NCBI GenBank assembly: GCA_958295925.1
Contig: CATQHL010000001.1
Coordinates: 1,966,780 to 2,030,779, forward strand
Length of the DNA stretch: 64,000 bases
Source: an uncultured Acidimicrobiales bacterium
GTDB lineage: Bacteria; Actinomycetota; Acidimicrobiia; Acidimicrobiales; CATQHL01
Direction of reading: 5' to 3'
Shown piece by piece: positions 1-7,661 of this stretch (position 1 is the stretch's first letter; the number at the start of each line of letters is the position of its first letter). Position numbers and translations under genes: made by a program. The notes under the pieces were generated by a model, which saw only the letters and a list, made by a program, of their open reading frames with translations, had not been told where the DNA came from and did no database searches.

Positions 1-734
1 AGGGTGGTGTCGTTGCCGTGACCAGGCAGGACGATGGTGTCAGAGGGGTGGCGGGAGAACATCAGTTCGTCGATTGATCGGATGATTGTGGCGAAGTCGC
101 CCGTGGCGAACTCGCTGGGAGGCTCTTTGCCCTCTCGGCGCATGAATCCGTCCCTGGTGAGACCGGGGCCGCCCGGAAAGAGCGTGTCGCCGGTGAAGAT
201 CACTGGGGAACCCTCCACCTTGAAGCAGATCGAACCGTCGGTGTGGCCAGGGGTGATCGTGCTGTGCAGCCGGAGACGGCCGACCTCTATTACCGACTCG
301 TTTTCCAGTATCTGGTCGTACGACGGGAGCATGTGGGCGTCGGCTGAGGTTACGCCCACGTCGTAGCCGGCGTCTCGGAGCTCGGTCACGGCGCCGATGT
401 GGTCTGCGTGGCCATGGGTTTCGAGCACCGACCGCACGTTCAACTTGCGGCACAGATCCAGCAGGAGTTCGTGCTCGTTGGCGGCGTCGATAAGAACCGA
501 TTCGCCCGTTGAGCGGCAGCGGACGACGAACACGTTGTTGTCAAGATCGCCGACCACCACCCTGTGGATATCCATCTGCGTGTCGCGGTAATGCAGCGTG
601 GGGGCGACGCCGGCCACCTGCCTCTGCGCACCGGTCTGCGGCCAGCAGTAGTGCTCGATGCTTTCGAGTGCGCTGGCCTTTGAGTGGTCGTCGTTCGGGT
701 GTTCAGGGTTGTCGACGTTGGTGGTTTCGCTCAT
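1..734 (-). CDS. MBL-fold metallo-hydrolase (glyoxalase II-like), partial: 3' end lies beyond left window edge
   Basis: Manual minus-strand translation from ATG at 734: MSETTNVDNPEHPNDDHSKASALES...VVGDLDNNVFVVRC...LETHGHADHIGAVTELRDAGYDVG...TITPGHTDGSICFK...FTGDTLFPGGPG; HxHxDH and TGDTLF motifs. Absent from ORF track because its stop is outside the window. Confidence 0.88.
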   Translation of the reverse strand, partial: MSETTNVDNPEHPNDDHSKASALESIEHYCWPQTGAQRQVAGVAPTLHYRDTQMDIHRVVVGDLDNNVFVVRCRSTGESVLIDAANEHELLLDLCRKLNVRSVLETHGHADHIGAVTELRDAGYDVGVTSADAHMLPSYDQILENESVIEVGRLRLHSTITPGHTDGSICFKVEGSPVIFTGDTLFPGGPGLTRDGFMRREGKEPPSEFATGDFATIIRSIDELMFSRHPSDTIVLPGHGNDTT

Positions 735-1090
735 AGGGTTTCTCGTTTCTGCGTTGAGTTTCGCGGGATTCCAGCGGGGCTGATGATCTGTCGAGTCGTT
801 GAGCCTGTTCCTTGAGGTCACTAAAGCCAGCCCGCTCTTGACTCCCTGCTCAGCTTAATCCTTGTCCCTACACCAGATCACCCTCTCCTTGCCGTCACGT
901 AGCGACAAGACCGCTGGCCCGATGTCGTGGGAGTCTTTCAGCCAGACATAGCCTGCTGTCAAGTTCACCTGCTCAAGTCCTTGGAGTTGTTGTTGAATCG
1001 GTGGTTGGCTAAAGAAATCCAGGGCGGTTTGTGCGAGTATGGCAGCAACACGGCTATGCCTTGCCGCTCCCGTCGTAGGCTTTTGCACCA

Positions 1091-2149
1091 ATGCAGCGCC
1101 TGGGGATCGTTGGACTTCCAAATGCGGGGAAGTCGACGTTGTTCAACACCCTCTGCGACGGGGACTCCCCGGTCGCTCCTTTCCCGTTTTCAACCACGAG
1201 CACTCATCTTGGGGAGGCGAAGGTGGCCGACGAGAGACTCGATTTGCTCTCGGCGCTCAGCGGGTCTGCAACATCGACGCCGGCGATTGTGCAGTTTACC
1301 GACATTCGGGGGCTGGCTCCGGGTTCGGGCGGCGACGACGGCATGGGTGGGAGTTTCCTGGGTGGCGTTAGAGAAGCGGACGCACTGGTGCTGGTGCTCA
1401 GGGCTTTTGACGATCCGGCTGTGGAAGGCGTGGCCGATCCCCTTGAAGGGCTGTTGGCCCTGGAGATGGAGCTCAGCCTTGCCGACTCGGAAAGCCTGGA
1501 GCGCCAGCTGGCGAAGCGGAGACGCAGAGCCAAGGGCGAGGCAGTGCCTGCCGACGAGTTGGAGCGCATGGAGCGAGCGCTTGGCGTGCTCGATGGCGGC
1601 ACCCCGATTTGGCGCAGTTCCCTGACGCGGGAAGACCGCTGCATGCTCGGGAAGTGCTTTCTGTTGACGAACAAGCCCGTGGTCGTGGTGGTGAACACCG
1701 ACGCCGACGATCCCTCGTGCGGGGATTACTCGGAACTAGGCGCTCCAGGTGCGGTGCTCGGCGTCTGCGCAAAGCTTGAGGCAGAGCTAATGGGTCTGCC
1801 CGAGGGGGAGCGGACGGAATTTGCTGCGGAACTGGGTCTGGGGAAAGGGGCGCTTCGAAGGCTCGTCGGTGCTGCATACGATTTGTTGGGGCTGCAGACC
1901 TTTTTCACGACCGGCCCCAAGGAGACGAGGGCGTGGCCATTTCAGGCTGGGGCAACTGCAGTGGAGTGCGCGGGACTGATCCACACCGACTTCCAGCGTG
2001 GCTTTATTAGAGCCGACTGCGTGAGTTGGCAGGCACTGCTTGCGGAAGGCTCGGAGACCGCAGCGCGCCGCAACGGCAAGATCCGCTCAGAGGGGCGCAC
2101 ATACAGTGTCAAGGACGGCGACGTGATGGAAATCCGCTTCAACGTCTAG
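1091..2149 (+). CDS. ychF: YchF/Obg-like GTPase/ATPase with C-terminal TGS domain
   Basis: N-terminal GLPNAGKSTLFNTL P-loop, DIRGLAPG, C-terminal TGS-like GKIRSEGRTYSVKDGDVMEIRFNV. Confidence 0.9.
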   Translation: MQRLGIVGLPNAGKSTLFNTLCDGDSPVAPFPFSTTSTHLGEAKVADERLDLLSALSGSATSTPAIVQFTDIRGLAPGSGGDDGMGGSFLGGVREADALVLVLRAFDDPAVEGVADPLEGLLALEMELSLADSESLERQLAKRRRRAKGEAVPADELERMERALGVLDGGTPIWRSSLTREDRCMLGKCFLLTNKPVVVVVNTDADDPSCGDYSELGAPGAVLGVCAKLEAELMGLPEGERTEFAAELGLGKGALRRLVGAAYDLLGLQTFFTTGPKETRAWPFQAGATAVECAGLIHTDFQRGFIRADCVSWQALLAEGSETAARRNGKIRSEGRTYSVKDGDVMEIRFNV

Positions 2150-2172
2150 GTCGGCTGGGATGTTTGCCGCGC

Positions 2173-3369
2173 TCAAGCGGTCGCAGTAGAAGTCGGATGC
2201 GGGCCAGGGCGTCGGGGCCGCCCGGCACCCGGGAGGTAGTAGCAGCAGTTTGCCTGGCAATTGTCTGGCCAGGCGCCGGACGCTCCCAACCAGCGGGGTT
2301 GGCGATCCTCAATGCGCTCTAGGGCAAGCTCCACGATCATTTCCACGAAAGCTGGGTGGGTGCCGACAGTGGGGGAGCGGAGCAGGCGGAGCCCCACCGA
2401 GGCGGCGACGGCAGCGGCTTCGGTGTCAAGGTCGTGGATTACCTCCATGTGGTCGGATACGAAGCCGAGGGGGGTGAGCACCACGCTTCGCACTCCTGAT
2501 GTCGGCAGGCCGCGGAGATGATCGCACACGTCTGGTTCCAGCCACGGCGAGCGGTGATCTCCGCTGCGGCTCTGGTACACCAGATCCCAAGGCAATTCCT
2601 CTTCAGCGACGCGCCCGGCTATGAGGCCCGCGGCTTCACGAAGCTGCGCCTCGTATGGGGCGGCCGCCGCCATGTTCGAGGGGATGCTGTGGGCGGAGAA
2701 CACAAGGCGAGTTTGCGCTCCGACGGGGTGTTGAGCTTCGACGGGCCGACCTGCGTCGTCGGGGGGGTGCGCCCCGACGGGGTGTTGCGCCCCGTCGGGC
2801 CGACCTGCGTCGTCGGGGTGCGCCCCGTCGGGCCGAACAGCGCCGCTGGAAAGTTCTTGCAAGGCCCCAACCACGCCCTCGGTCATCGGTTCGATGAACC
2901 CAGGGTGATTGTTGAAAAGCCGCAGTTTGTGGATCGAAGGGGCGTCGGCTACTTGGGAGCAGGCCGCGGCGATGTCTTCCTGATACTGACGGCAGCCCGA
3001 GTATGAGCCGAAAGCCGAGGTCACGAACGCCAGGGCTCGGCGAACTCCGTCTCTTGCCATCTCCTCAACAGCCTCAACCAGGAAGGGGTGCCAGTTGCGG
3101 TTTCCCCAGTAGACGGGAAGGTCAAGCCCCGCCGCGCATAGCCGTTCACGCAGTTTTTCAACCAACTTGCGGTTCTGTCCGTTGATCGGGCTGCCACAGT
3201 GGGCGTAGTAGTGCTCAGCCACAGCCTGCAGCCGCTCAGCGGGCACGTTGCGTCCGCTGGTCACTCGGCGGAGGAACGGCATCACGTCTTCGGGGGATTC
3301 CGGCCCGCCGAAAGAGACGACCACAACGGCGTCGTAAGGGCACTTGGGAGAGTTAGGGGCGGCGCTCAT
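2173..3369 (-). CDS. hemH: Ferrochelatase (coproporphyrin/protoporphyrin), with low-complexity repeat insertion
   Basis: YDAVVVVSFGGPESPEDVMPFLRRV, GSPINGQNRKLVEKL, LVFSAHSIP, PLGFVSDHMEVIHDLD motifs; start taken at MSAAPNSPKCP. Confidence 0.9.
   Translation of the reverse strand: MSAAPNSPKCPYDAVVVVSFGGPESPEDVMPFLRRVTSGRNVPAERLQAVAEHYYAHCGSPINGQNRKLVEKLRERLCAAGLDLPVYWGNRNWHPFLVEAVEEMARDGVRRALAFVTSAFGSYSGCRQYQEDIAAACSQVADAPSIHKLRLFNNHPGFIEPMTEGVVGALQELSSGAVRPDGAHPDDAGRPDGAQHPVGAHPPDDAGRPVEAQHPVGAQTRLVFSAHSIPSNMAAAAPYEAQLREAAGLIAGRVAEEELPWDLVYQSRSGDHRSPWLEPDVCDHLRGLPTSGVRSVVLTPLGFVSDHMEVIHDLDTEAAAVAASVGLRLLRSPTVGTHPAFVEMIVELALERIEDRQPRWLGASGAWPDNCQANCCYYLPGAGRPRRPGPHPTSTATA
2714..2840. repeat. 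Degenerate tandem repeat (periods 54 and 51 bp, ~2.4 copies) inside ferrochelatase CDS
   Basis: TGCGCYCCGACGGGGTGTTG...GGGCCGACCTGCGTCGTCGGGG units starting at 2714, 2768, 2819; encodes HPVGAHPDDAGRPDGAQHPVGAHPPDDAGRPVEAQ. Confidence 0.9.
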
Positions 3370-3598
3370 TTCATTGCTGACGTGAGGCAATGCTACGATT
3401 TTGCTTGGGCATTTTGCCCGCATCATCCGAGAGCGCCGTCCGCACATCGTCTCAATGGAGAACGTGAACGCATCCGGACGACCCGCTCCATGTCGCCCTG
3501 ACGCCCTCGGAGTTGAACATGCGCCGTATCCGCTCGTCTAGCCCTGGCGGTTCCTGGAAGGAATGGCCTCCATCGCTCATCAGCGAATTGACTACGCG

Positions 3599-3640
3599 TT
3601 GGTTGAGCCGAGAAAGCCGATTATAGTATGAGACTCGGCT
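3599..3640 (+). promoter_or_regulatory. Candidate promoter with overlapping inverted repeat upstream of GHKL-nuclease gene
   Basis: TTGGTT (3599-3604) - 17 nt - TATAGT (3622-3627); inverted repeat AGCCGAG (3606-3612) / CTCGGCT (3634-3640) brackets the -10. Confidence 0.5.
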
Positions 3641-3710
3641 AAATACATTGGAAATGCAGTTCCAGTGTTACTTGCTCAACAGATAGGAAATTCAATCAAC
3701 GAGGCAATTT

Positions 3711-5777
3711 ATGGCAGAAGACAGCAAGTACAGGATGAACATCAGCCTGAACGTCCTTAATCATCTTGGTCTTAACCTCTACAGCAACACCTCGGCGGTG
3801 CTCGCCGAGGTGATCGCCAACGCTTGGGACGCCGACGCGTCAGAGGTGAGGGTGGATTTCGACAGCGATCAGCAGAAAATCACGATTTCCGACAACGGCA
3901 CGGGGATGGACAGGGACGCCGTCAACGACAAGTACCTGTGCGTTGGATACCAGAGACGCCAAGCCGAGGGCACGACAACGCGGGGAGGGCGAAAGCCGAT
4001 GGGGCGAAAGGGCATAGGCAAGCTGTCGCTGTTTTCCATAGCGGAAGGATTCTCCGTCTACTCCAGGATGGCAGGAGAGGATGGGGAGGCGTTCCGCCTT
4101 GATGCGGCGGAGATCAAGCAGGCAACCTCCTCGGAGGATCCTTCCTTGTCGAAGCCCTACAGGCCAGCAACGTTGCCGTTCTACGACAAAGTGGCGGACC
4201 ATGGCACGATCATTGAAATCTCCAGCTTGAAGAAAAATCTCACCGCTGCTTCGATAAAAGGTCTAAGAAAACAGGTTGCCCGAAGGTTCGGACTGGTTGC
4301 TGACCAACATCAGTTCAAGATTGTTGTCAACGGCGTAGTTGTCACACTCGCCGACCGCGACTACTTTCATAAGGCGCAGTTCTTGTATCGATACGGCGAC
4401 TACGACTATTCCAAACACTGCGTAAATCTCGACAAGAAAGATGATGGCGAATCCGAAAGTTTCAGGCGGTCAAACGAATTAAACGATAGCTGCGATCAGG
4501 GTGAGACAAAGGTATTGGATGATGAAGAACTTAGCGTCAGTGGATGGATAGCCGTAGCCCACAAGTCAAACGATCTTGACGATGGTCAAGACAACGAGGA
4601 CAATCTGAACAAGGTCACAATTGTTGTGCGCGGCAAAGTGGCTCAGGAAGACATACTTCACGAGTTTCGACTAGGCGGTATTATCACAAAATTTTTCTTC
4701 GGGGAGATACATGCGGACTTTCTAGACAGCGACAACTCTGCATATGGCGATTGTGCGACTTCAAGCAGGCAAAGAATCAAAGAGGACGACCCACGCTATC
4801 TTGCTCTCAAGGCGTTTCTAAACAAGGAGTTGCGCCACCTCTGGGTCAAGACCGACAAGCTGAAGGAAGCAAAAGGTCTGGCAGTGGCGCGAGAAATACA
4901 TCCCAACATCGGATTGTGGTTTAATGACCTAAACCCAGATCACAAGAATGCGGCAAATAGGCTCTTTGCGAGAATCAACAAGCTGCCACTCGACGACGAG
5001 GGGGAAAGACGCCGTTTGTTCATCAGCAGCATCCTCGCCTTTGAGAGCCTGAGTTTTCGCAACTTGTTGCACAGGCTCGACAACATCTCGGTGGAAAATC
5101 TGCCCGCGCTAAGAAAGGTCTTCCTTCAGCTGGACGACCTGGAGGCGAGCGCGTACTACTCCACCGTTAAGCAGAGGCTGGAGGTAATCGGGAAGTTAGC
5201 ACATTTTGCGGAAGAAAACGCTTTAGAAAGAGCAATCCAGGAACACTTGTATGATCACCTGTGGTTACTGGACCCGACGTGGGAACGAATTCCTCACACT
5301 GCTCGTATGGAGACTGCAATTCGTAAGATATTTGATTCGGATAGCGAGTCTATGTCAAATGAACGATTGGATATTTACTACGCAACTACGGCAGGTAAGC
5401 ACTTGATAATCGAGTTGAAGAGGCCAGATCGAGTTCTGAGGGCCGCGAAATTGGCTGATCAGATTGATAGATATCGCTCGAAAGCTGTAAGTGCTATTTA
5501 TTCGGCAGGAAAAGACAATCCACTTGAGTTTATTTGTGTCATAGGTAAGCCTCTACGAGACTGGAACGAGCTTGGTGGGAGGAAGAAAGCTGCTGAGATA
5601 TTAAGAGCAGTCGATGCCCGCGTGGTAACTTACGAAGAACTCATTGTGAATGCTCAGGAGCAATACAAGGAGTACATTGCCCGCTCGCAGGCTGTGGGCA
5701 GAATCTACGAACTGATTCAGAGCGTGGAGAAAGACGACCTTGCGAAGATGAGACCCGAGGTGGCCAACTCGCAATAG
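3711..5777 (+). CDS. GHKL (HSP90/MORC-like) ATPase with C-terminal PD-(D/E)XK/Shedu-like nuclease region; putative defence protein
   Basis: N-box EVIANAWDADA, DNGTGMD, GRKGIGKLSLF; C-terminal ERLDIYYATTAGKHLIIELKRPDRV resembling D...ExK nuclease core; ribosome-binding-like GAGG before ATG. Confidence 0.8.
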   Translation: MAEDSKYRMNISLNVLNHLGLNLYSNTSAVLAEVIANAWDADASEVRVDFDSDQQKITISDNGTGMDRDAVNDKYLCVGYQRRQAEGTTTRGGRKPMGRKGIGKLSLFSIAEGFSVYSRMAGEDGEAFRLDAAEIKQATSSEDPSLSKPYRPATLPFYDKVADHGTIIEISSLKKNLTAASIKGLRKQVARRFGLVADQHQFKIVVNGVVVTLADRDYFHKAQFLYRYGDYDYSKHCVNLDKKDDGESESFRRSNELNDSCDQGETKVLDDEELSVSGWIAVAHKSNDLDDGQDNEDNLNKVTIVVRGKVAQEDILHEFRLGGIITKFFFGEIHADFLDSDNSAYGDCATSSRQRIKEDDPRYLALKAFLNKELRHLWVKTDKLKEAKGLAVAREIHPNIGLWFNDLNPDHKNAANRLFARINKLPLDDEGERRRLFISSILAFESLSFRNLLHRLDNISVENLPALRKVFLQLDDLEASAYYSTVKQRLEVIGKLAHFAEENALERAIQEHLYDHLWLLDPTWERIPHTARMETAIRKIFDSDSESMSNERLDIYYATTAGKHLIIELKRPDRVLRAAKLADQIDRYRSKAVSAIYSAGKDNPLEFICVIGKPLRDWNELGGRKKAAEILRAVDARVVTYEELIVNAQEQYKEYIARSQAVGRIYELIQSVEKDDLAKMRPEVANSQ

Positions 5778-5829
5778 CGGCAGCCACAGTCACTGGCCCT
5801 CAAGGTCTCGGCTGCTGACGTTGCGTGGA

Positions 5830-5950
5830 GGTTGGGGCCTGCCAGAGAGTCGGTCCAAGCTGGAAGTCTGGGCCTGCTGGGGAGTCGGTCCAAGCTGGAG
5901 GTTGGGGCTAGCTGAAGAGTCGGCCCAAACTGGATGTCGGGGCCTATTTG
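5830..5950. repeat. 35-bp tandem repeat, ~3.5 copies
   Basis: GGTTGGGGCCTGCCAGAGAGTCGGTCCAAGCTGGA (5830-5864), variants at 5865-5899 and 5900-5934, partial at 5935; runs into the enoyl-CoA hydratase stop codon. Confidence 0.92.
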
Positions 5951-6636
5951 GGGGTGAAGCCGCCTAGGTCGCTCTCGCAATCGAAGCTGGCCAGCAGGGA
6001 GCCGTGCGTTCGAATGCGTGTGGCGGCAAAGGCGTCGCGGTCGAGGCTCTTGGCCAGCTCGGAGGCGGCGGTGCACGCCTCTTCGATGGTGTTTTCATAG
6101 GAGAGCCGATCTAGAAAGCCGGCCTCCACGGCGTCGAATGGAGAGAACATCCTGGACGTGTTGCAGGCGGCCACCAGGTGGCGCCGATTGAGCCTGAGTC
6201 GAGCCATCTCGATGGCGAAGGCTGGAAGCGGCAGCCCGATAGCAACCTCGTTCAGCCCGATGCGGAATTGGCCGGGCGTGCCGATGCGATCGTCGACGGC
6301 GAGCAGCAGCAGGGCTCCGCCGGCTATGGCGTGCCCGGTGCAGGCGGCCACGGTCAGCAGGGGAAAACTCAAGAGCCGCTTCAACAACTCCGTGCCCCGA
6401 TCGAGCAGTTCAGCCATCGCCTCGCCACCCTTACGCATCACGCCCAGGTCGAAGCCGGCGCAGAAAAATCCTGTCCGACCTGCCATAACGACCGCCGAGG
6501 CGTTCTCCTCGGCCTCATCCAGCGCGTCAATTAGCTGCTCGATGGCGTCAAAACCAAGGGCGTTGGCCTTGCCGTCGTCGAAGGTCAGAAGGGCCACGTC
6601 TTCGGTGATCTGAAGGTTTACAAGGGGCTTTCGCAT
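5944..6636 (-). CDS. Enoyl-CoA hydratase/isomerase family protein
   Basis: MRKPLVNLQITEDVALLTFDDGKANALG...GRTGFFCAGFDLGVM...AIAGGALLLLAVDDRI; AAGGA RBS upstream of ATG at 6636. Confidence 0.88.
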   Translation of the reverse strand: MRKPLVNLQITEDVALLTFDDGKANALGFDAIEQLIDALDEAEENASAVVMAGRTGFFCAGFDLGVMRKGGEAMAELLDRGTELLKRLLSFPLLTVAACTGHAIAGGALLLLAVDDRIGTPGQFRIGLNEVAIGLPLPAFAIEMARLRLNRRHLVAACNTSRMFSPFDAVEAGFLDRLSYENTIEEACTAASELAKSLDRDAFAATRIRTHGSLLASFDCESDLGGFTPK

Positions 6637-6927
6637 TCTGAGTCCTTGAGTGCTGCAGGCGGCTGATTTCGCAACGACGGTAACTGATTTATTCTTTCCC
6701 CCAGACGACGATTTCACGGGAGCGTGATGGCCCACAATTTCACGAGACCGTAAAGGCCCGTCCCAGTCTGAGCGCACACTCAAGTGCGAGCGCCGGGAAC
6801 GGCCTCGTCGCCCGCGAGTCCGCTTCCTCCCCCCGTATGCCGGAAAGCGCGTTTGCCGACAAGCCCATTTGCCGGAAAGCGACTGAAGGTGGGGAAATGC
6901 GTCACAGCCAGGTGGTAACCTTTGACC

Positions 6928-7575
6928 ATGACCACGACTCCCGTAGAAGCCCATCTGAAGCTGGAAGATGTGATGAAGGTGACCGACGCAGCGCGTGAGG
7001 TCATCCTCTCCAACCTCGACGAGGAGCCCGACGACGAGGCGCTGGGGCTGCGAGTGGCGGTGACGGGCACTGAGATGTCAGTGAACATGATCTTCGAGTA
7101 CGGCTACGACCTGTCGATTCAGTCGCTCGACTCGCTGGATGGAGGCGACCTGGTGGGCACGGTAGGTGAGCTGACGGTGATCATTCCCCAGGACTCCGTT
7201 GAGAAGCTCACAGGCGCCGAACTCGACGTGCCCAGCAACCCCTTGCAGGGGGGGCTGGTGATAAGGAACCCCAACCGCCCCGACATGGAGGGGAGCTTTG
7301 AGCTCTCTGAGGAAGACTCGACCACCGATCGGCTGGCGCAGTTGCTGAACAACCACGTCAACCCTTCATTGGCCGCCCACGGTGGGTATGTGGAACTGGT
7401 GAAGGTGGAGGACAGCAAGGCCTACCTGCTGATGGGCGGGGGATGTCAGGGCTGCGCGATGAGCGCCGCCACTCTTCACCAGGGGGTTGCCGCAATCGTC
7501 ATGCAGCACGTGCCCGAGATAGTCGACGTGATCGACGTGACAGACCACGCCGCAGGGGAGAACCCCTTCTACTAG
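6928..7575 (+). CDS. nfuA: NfuA-like Fe-S biogenesis protein (A-type-like N-terminus plus NifU C-terminal domain)
   Basis: HGGYVELVKVEDSKAYLLMGGGCQGCAMSAATL (CxxC NifU-type); N-terminal VTDAAREVILSNL; start preceded by TAACCT-N6-ATG. Confidence 0.82.
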   Translation: MTTTPVEAHLKLEDVMKVTDAAREVILSNLDEEPDDEALGLRVAVTGTEMSVNMIFEYGYDLSIQSLDSLDGGDLVGTVGELTVIIPQDSVEKLTGAELDVPSNPLQGGLVIRNPNRPDMEGSFELSEEDSTTDRLAQLLNNHVNPSLAAHGGYVELVKVEDSKAYLLMGGGCQGCAMSAATLHQGVAAIVMQHVPEIVDVIDVTDHAAGENPFY

Positions 7576-7633
7576 AACTCGTCGGCGCGACCCCCAGCGC
7601 TCGCCGACACTAGAACTCGTCGGCGCGACCCCC
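7571..7633. repeat. 25-bp direct repeat (period 38) spanning nfuA stop codon
   Basis: ACTAGAACTCGTCGGCGCGACCCCC at 7571-7595 and 7609-7633. Confidence 0.93.
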
Positions 7634-7661
7634 GGTGCTGCTGGCCCGGAGCGCTAGGCAG

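Noticed and set aside
855-1121. Minus-strand 88-aa ORF upstream of ychF
   Set aside because: Overlaps the ychF start, has no recognisable motifs, and lacks a convincing RBS; left uncalled though not excluded.
5830-5950. Possible CRISPR array
   Set aside because: Units are contiguous 35-bp tandem copies with no unique spacers, and no cas genes are seen in the window.
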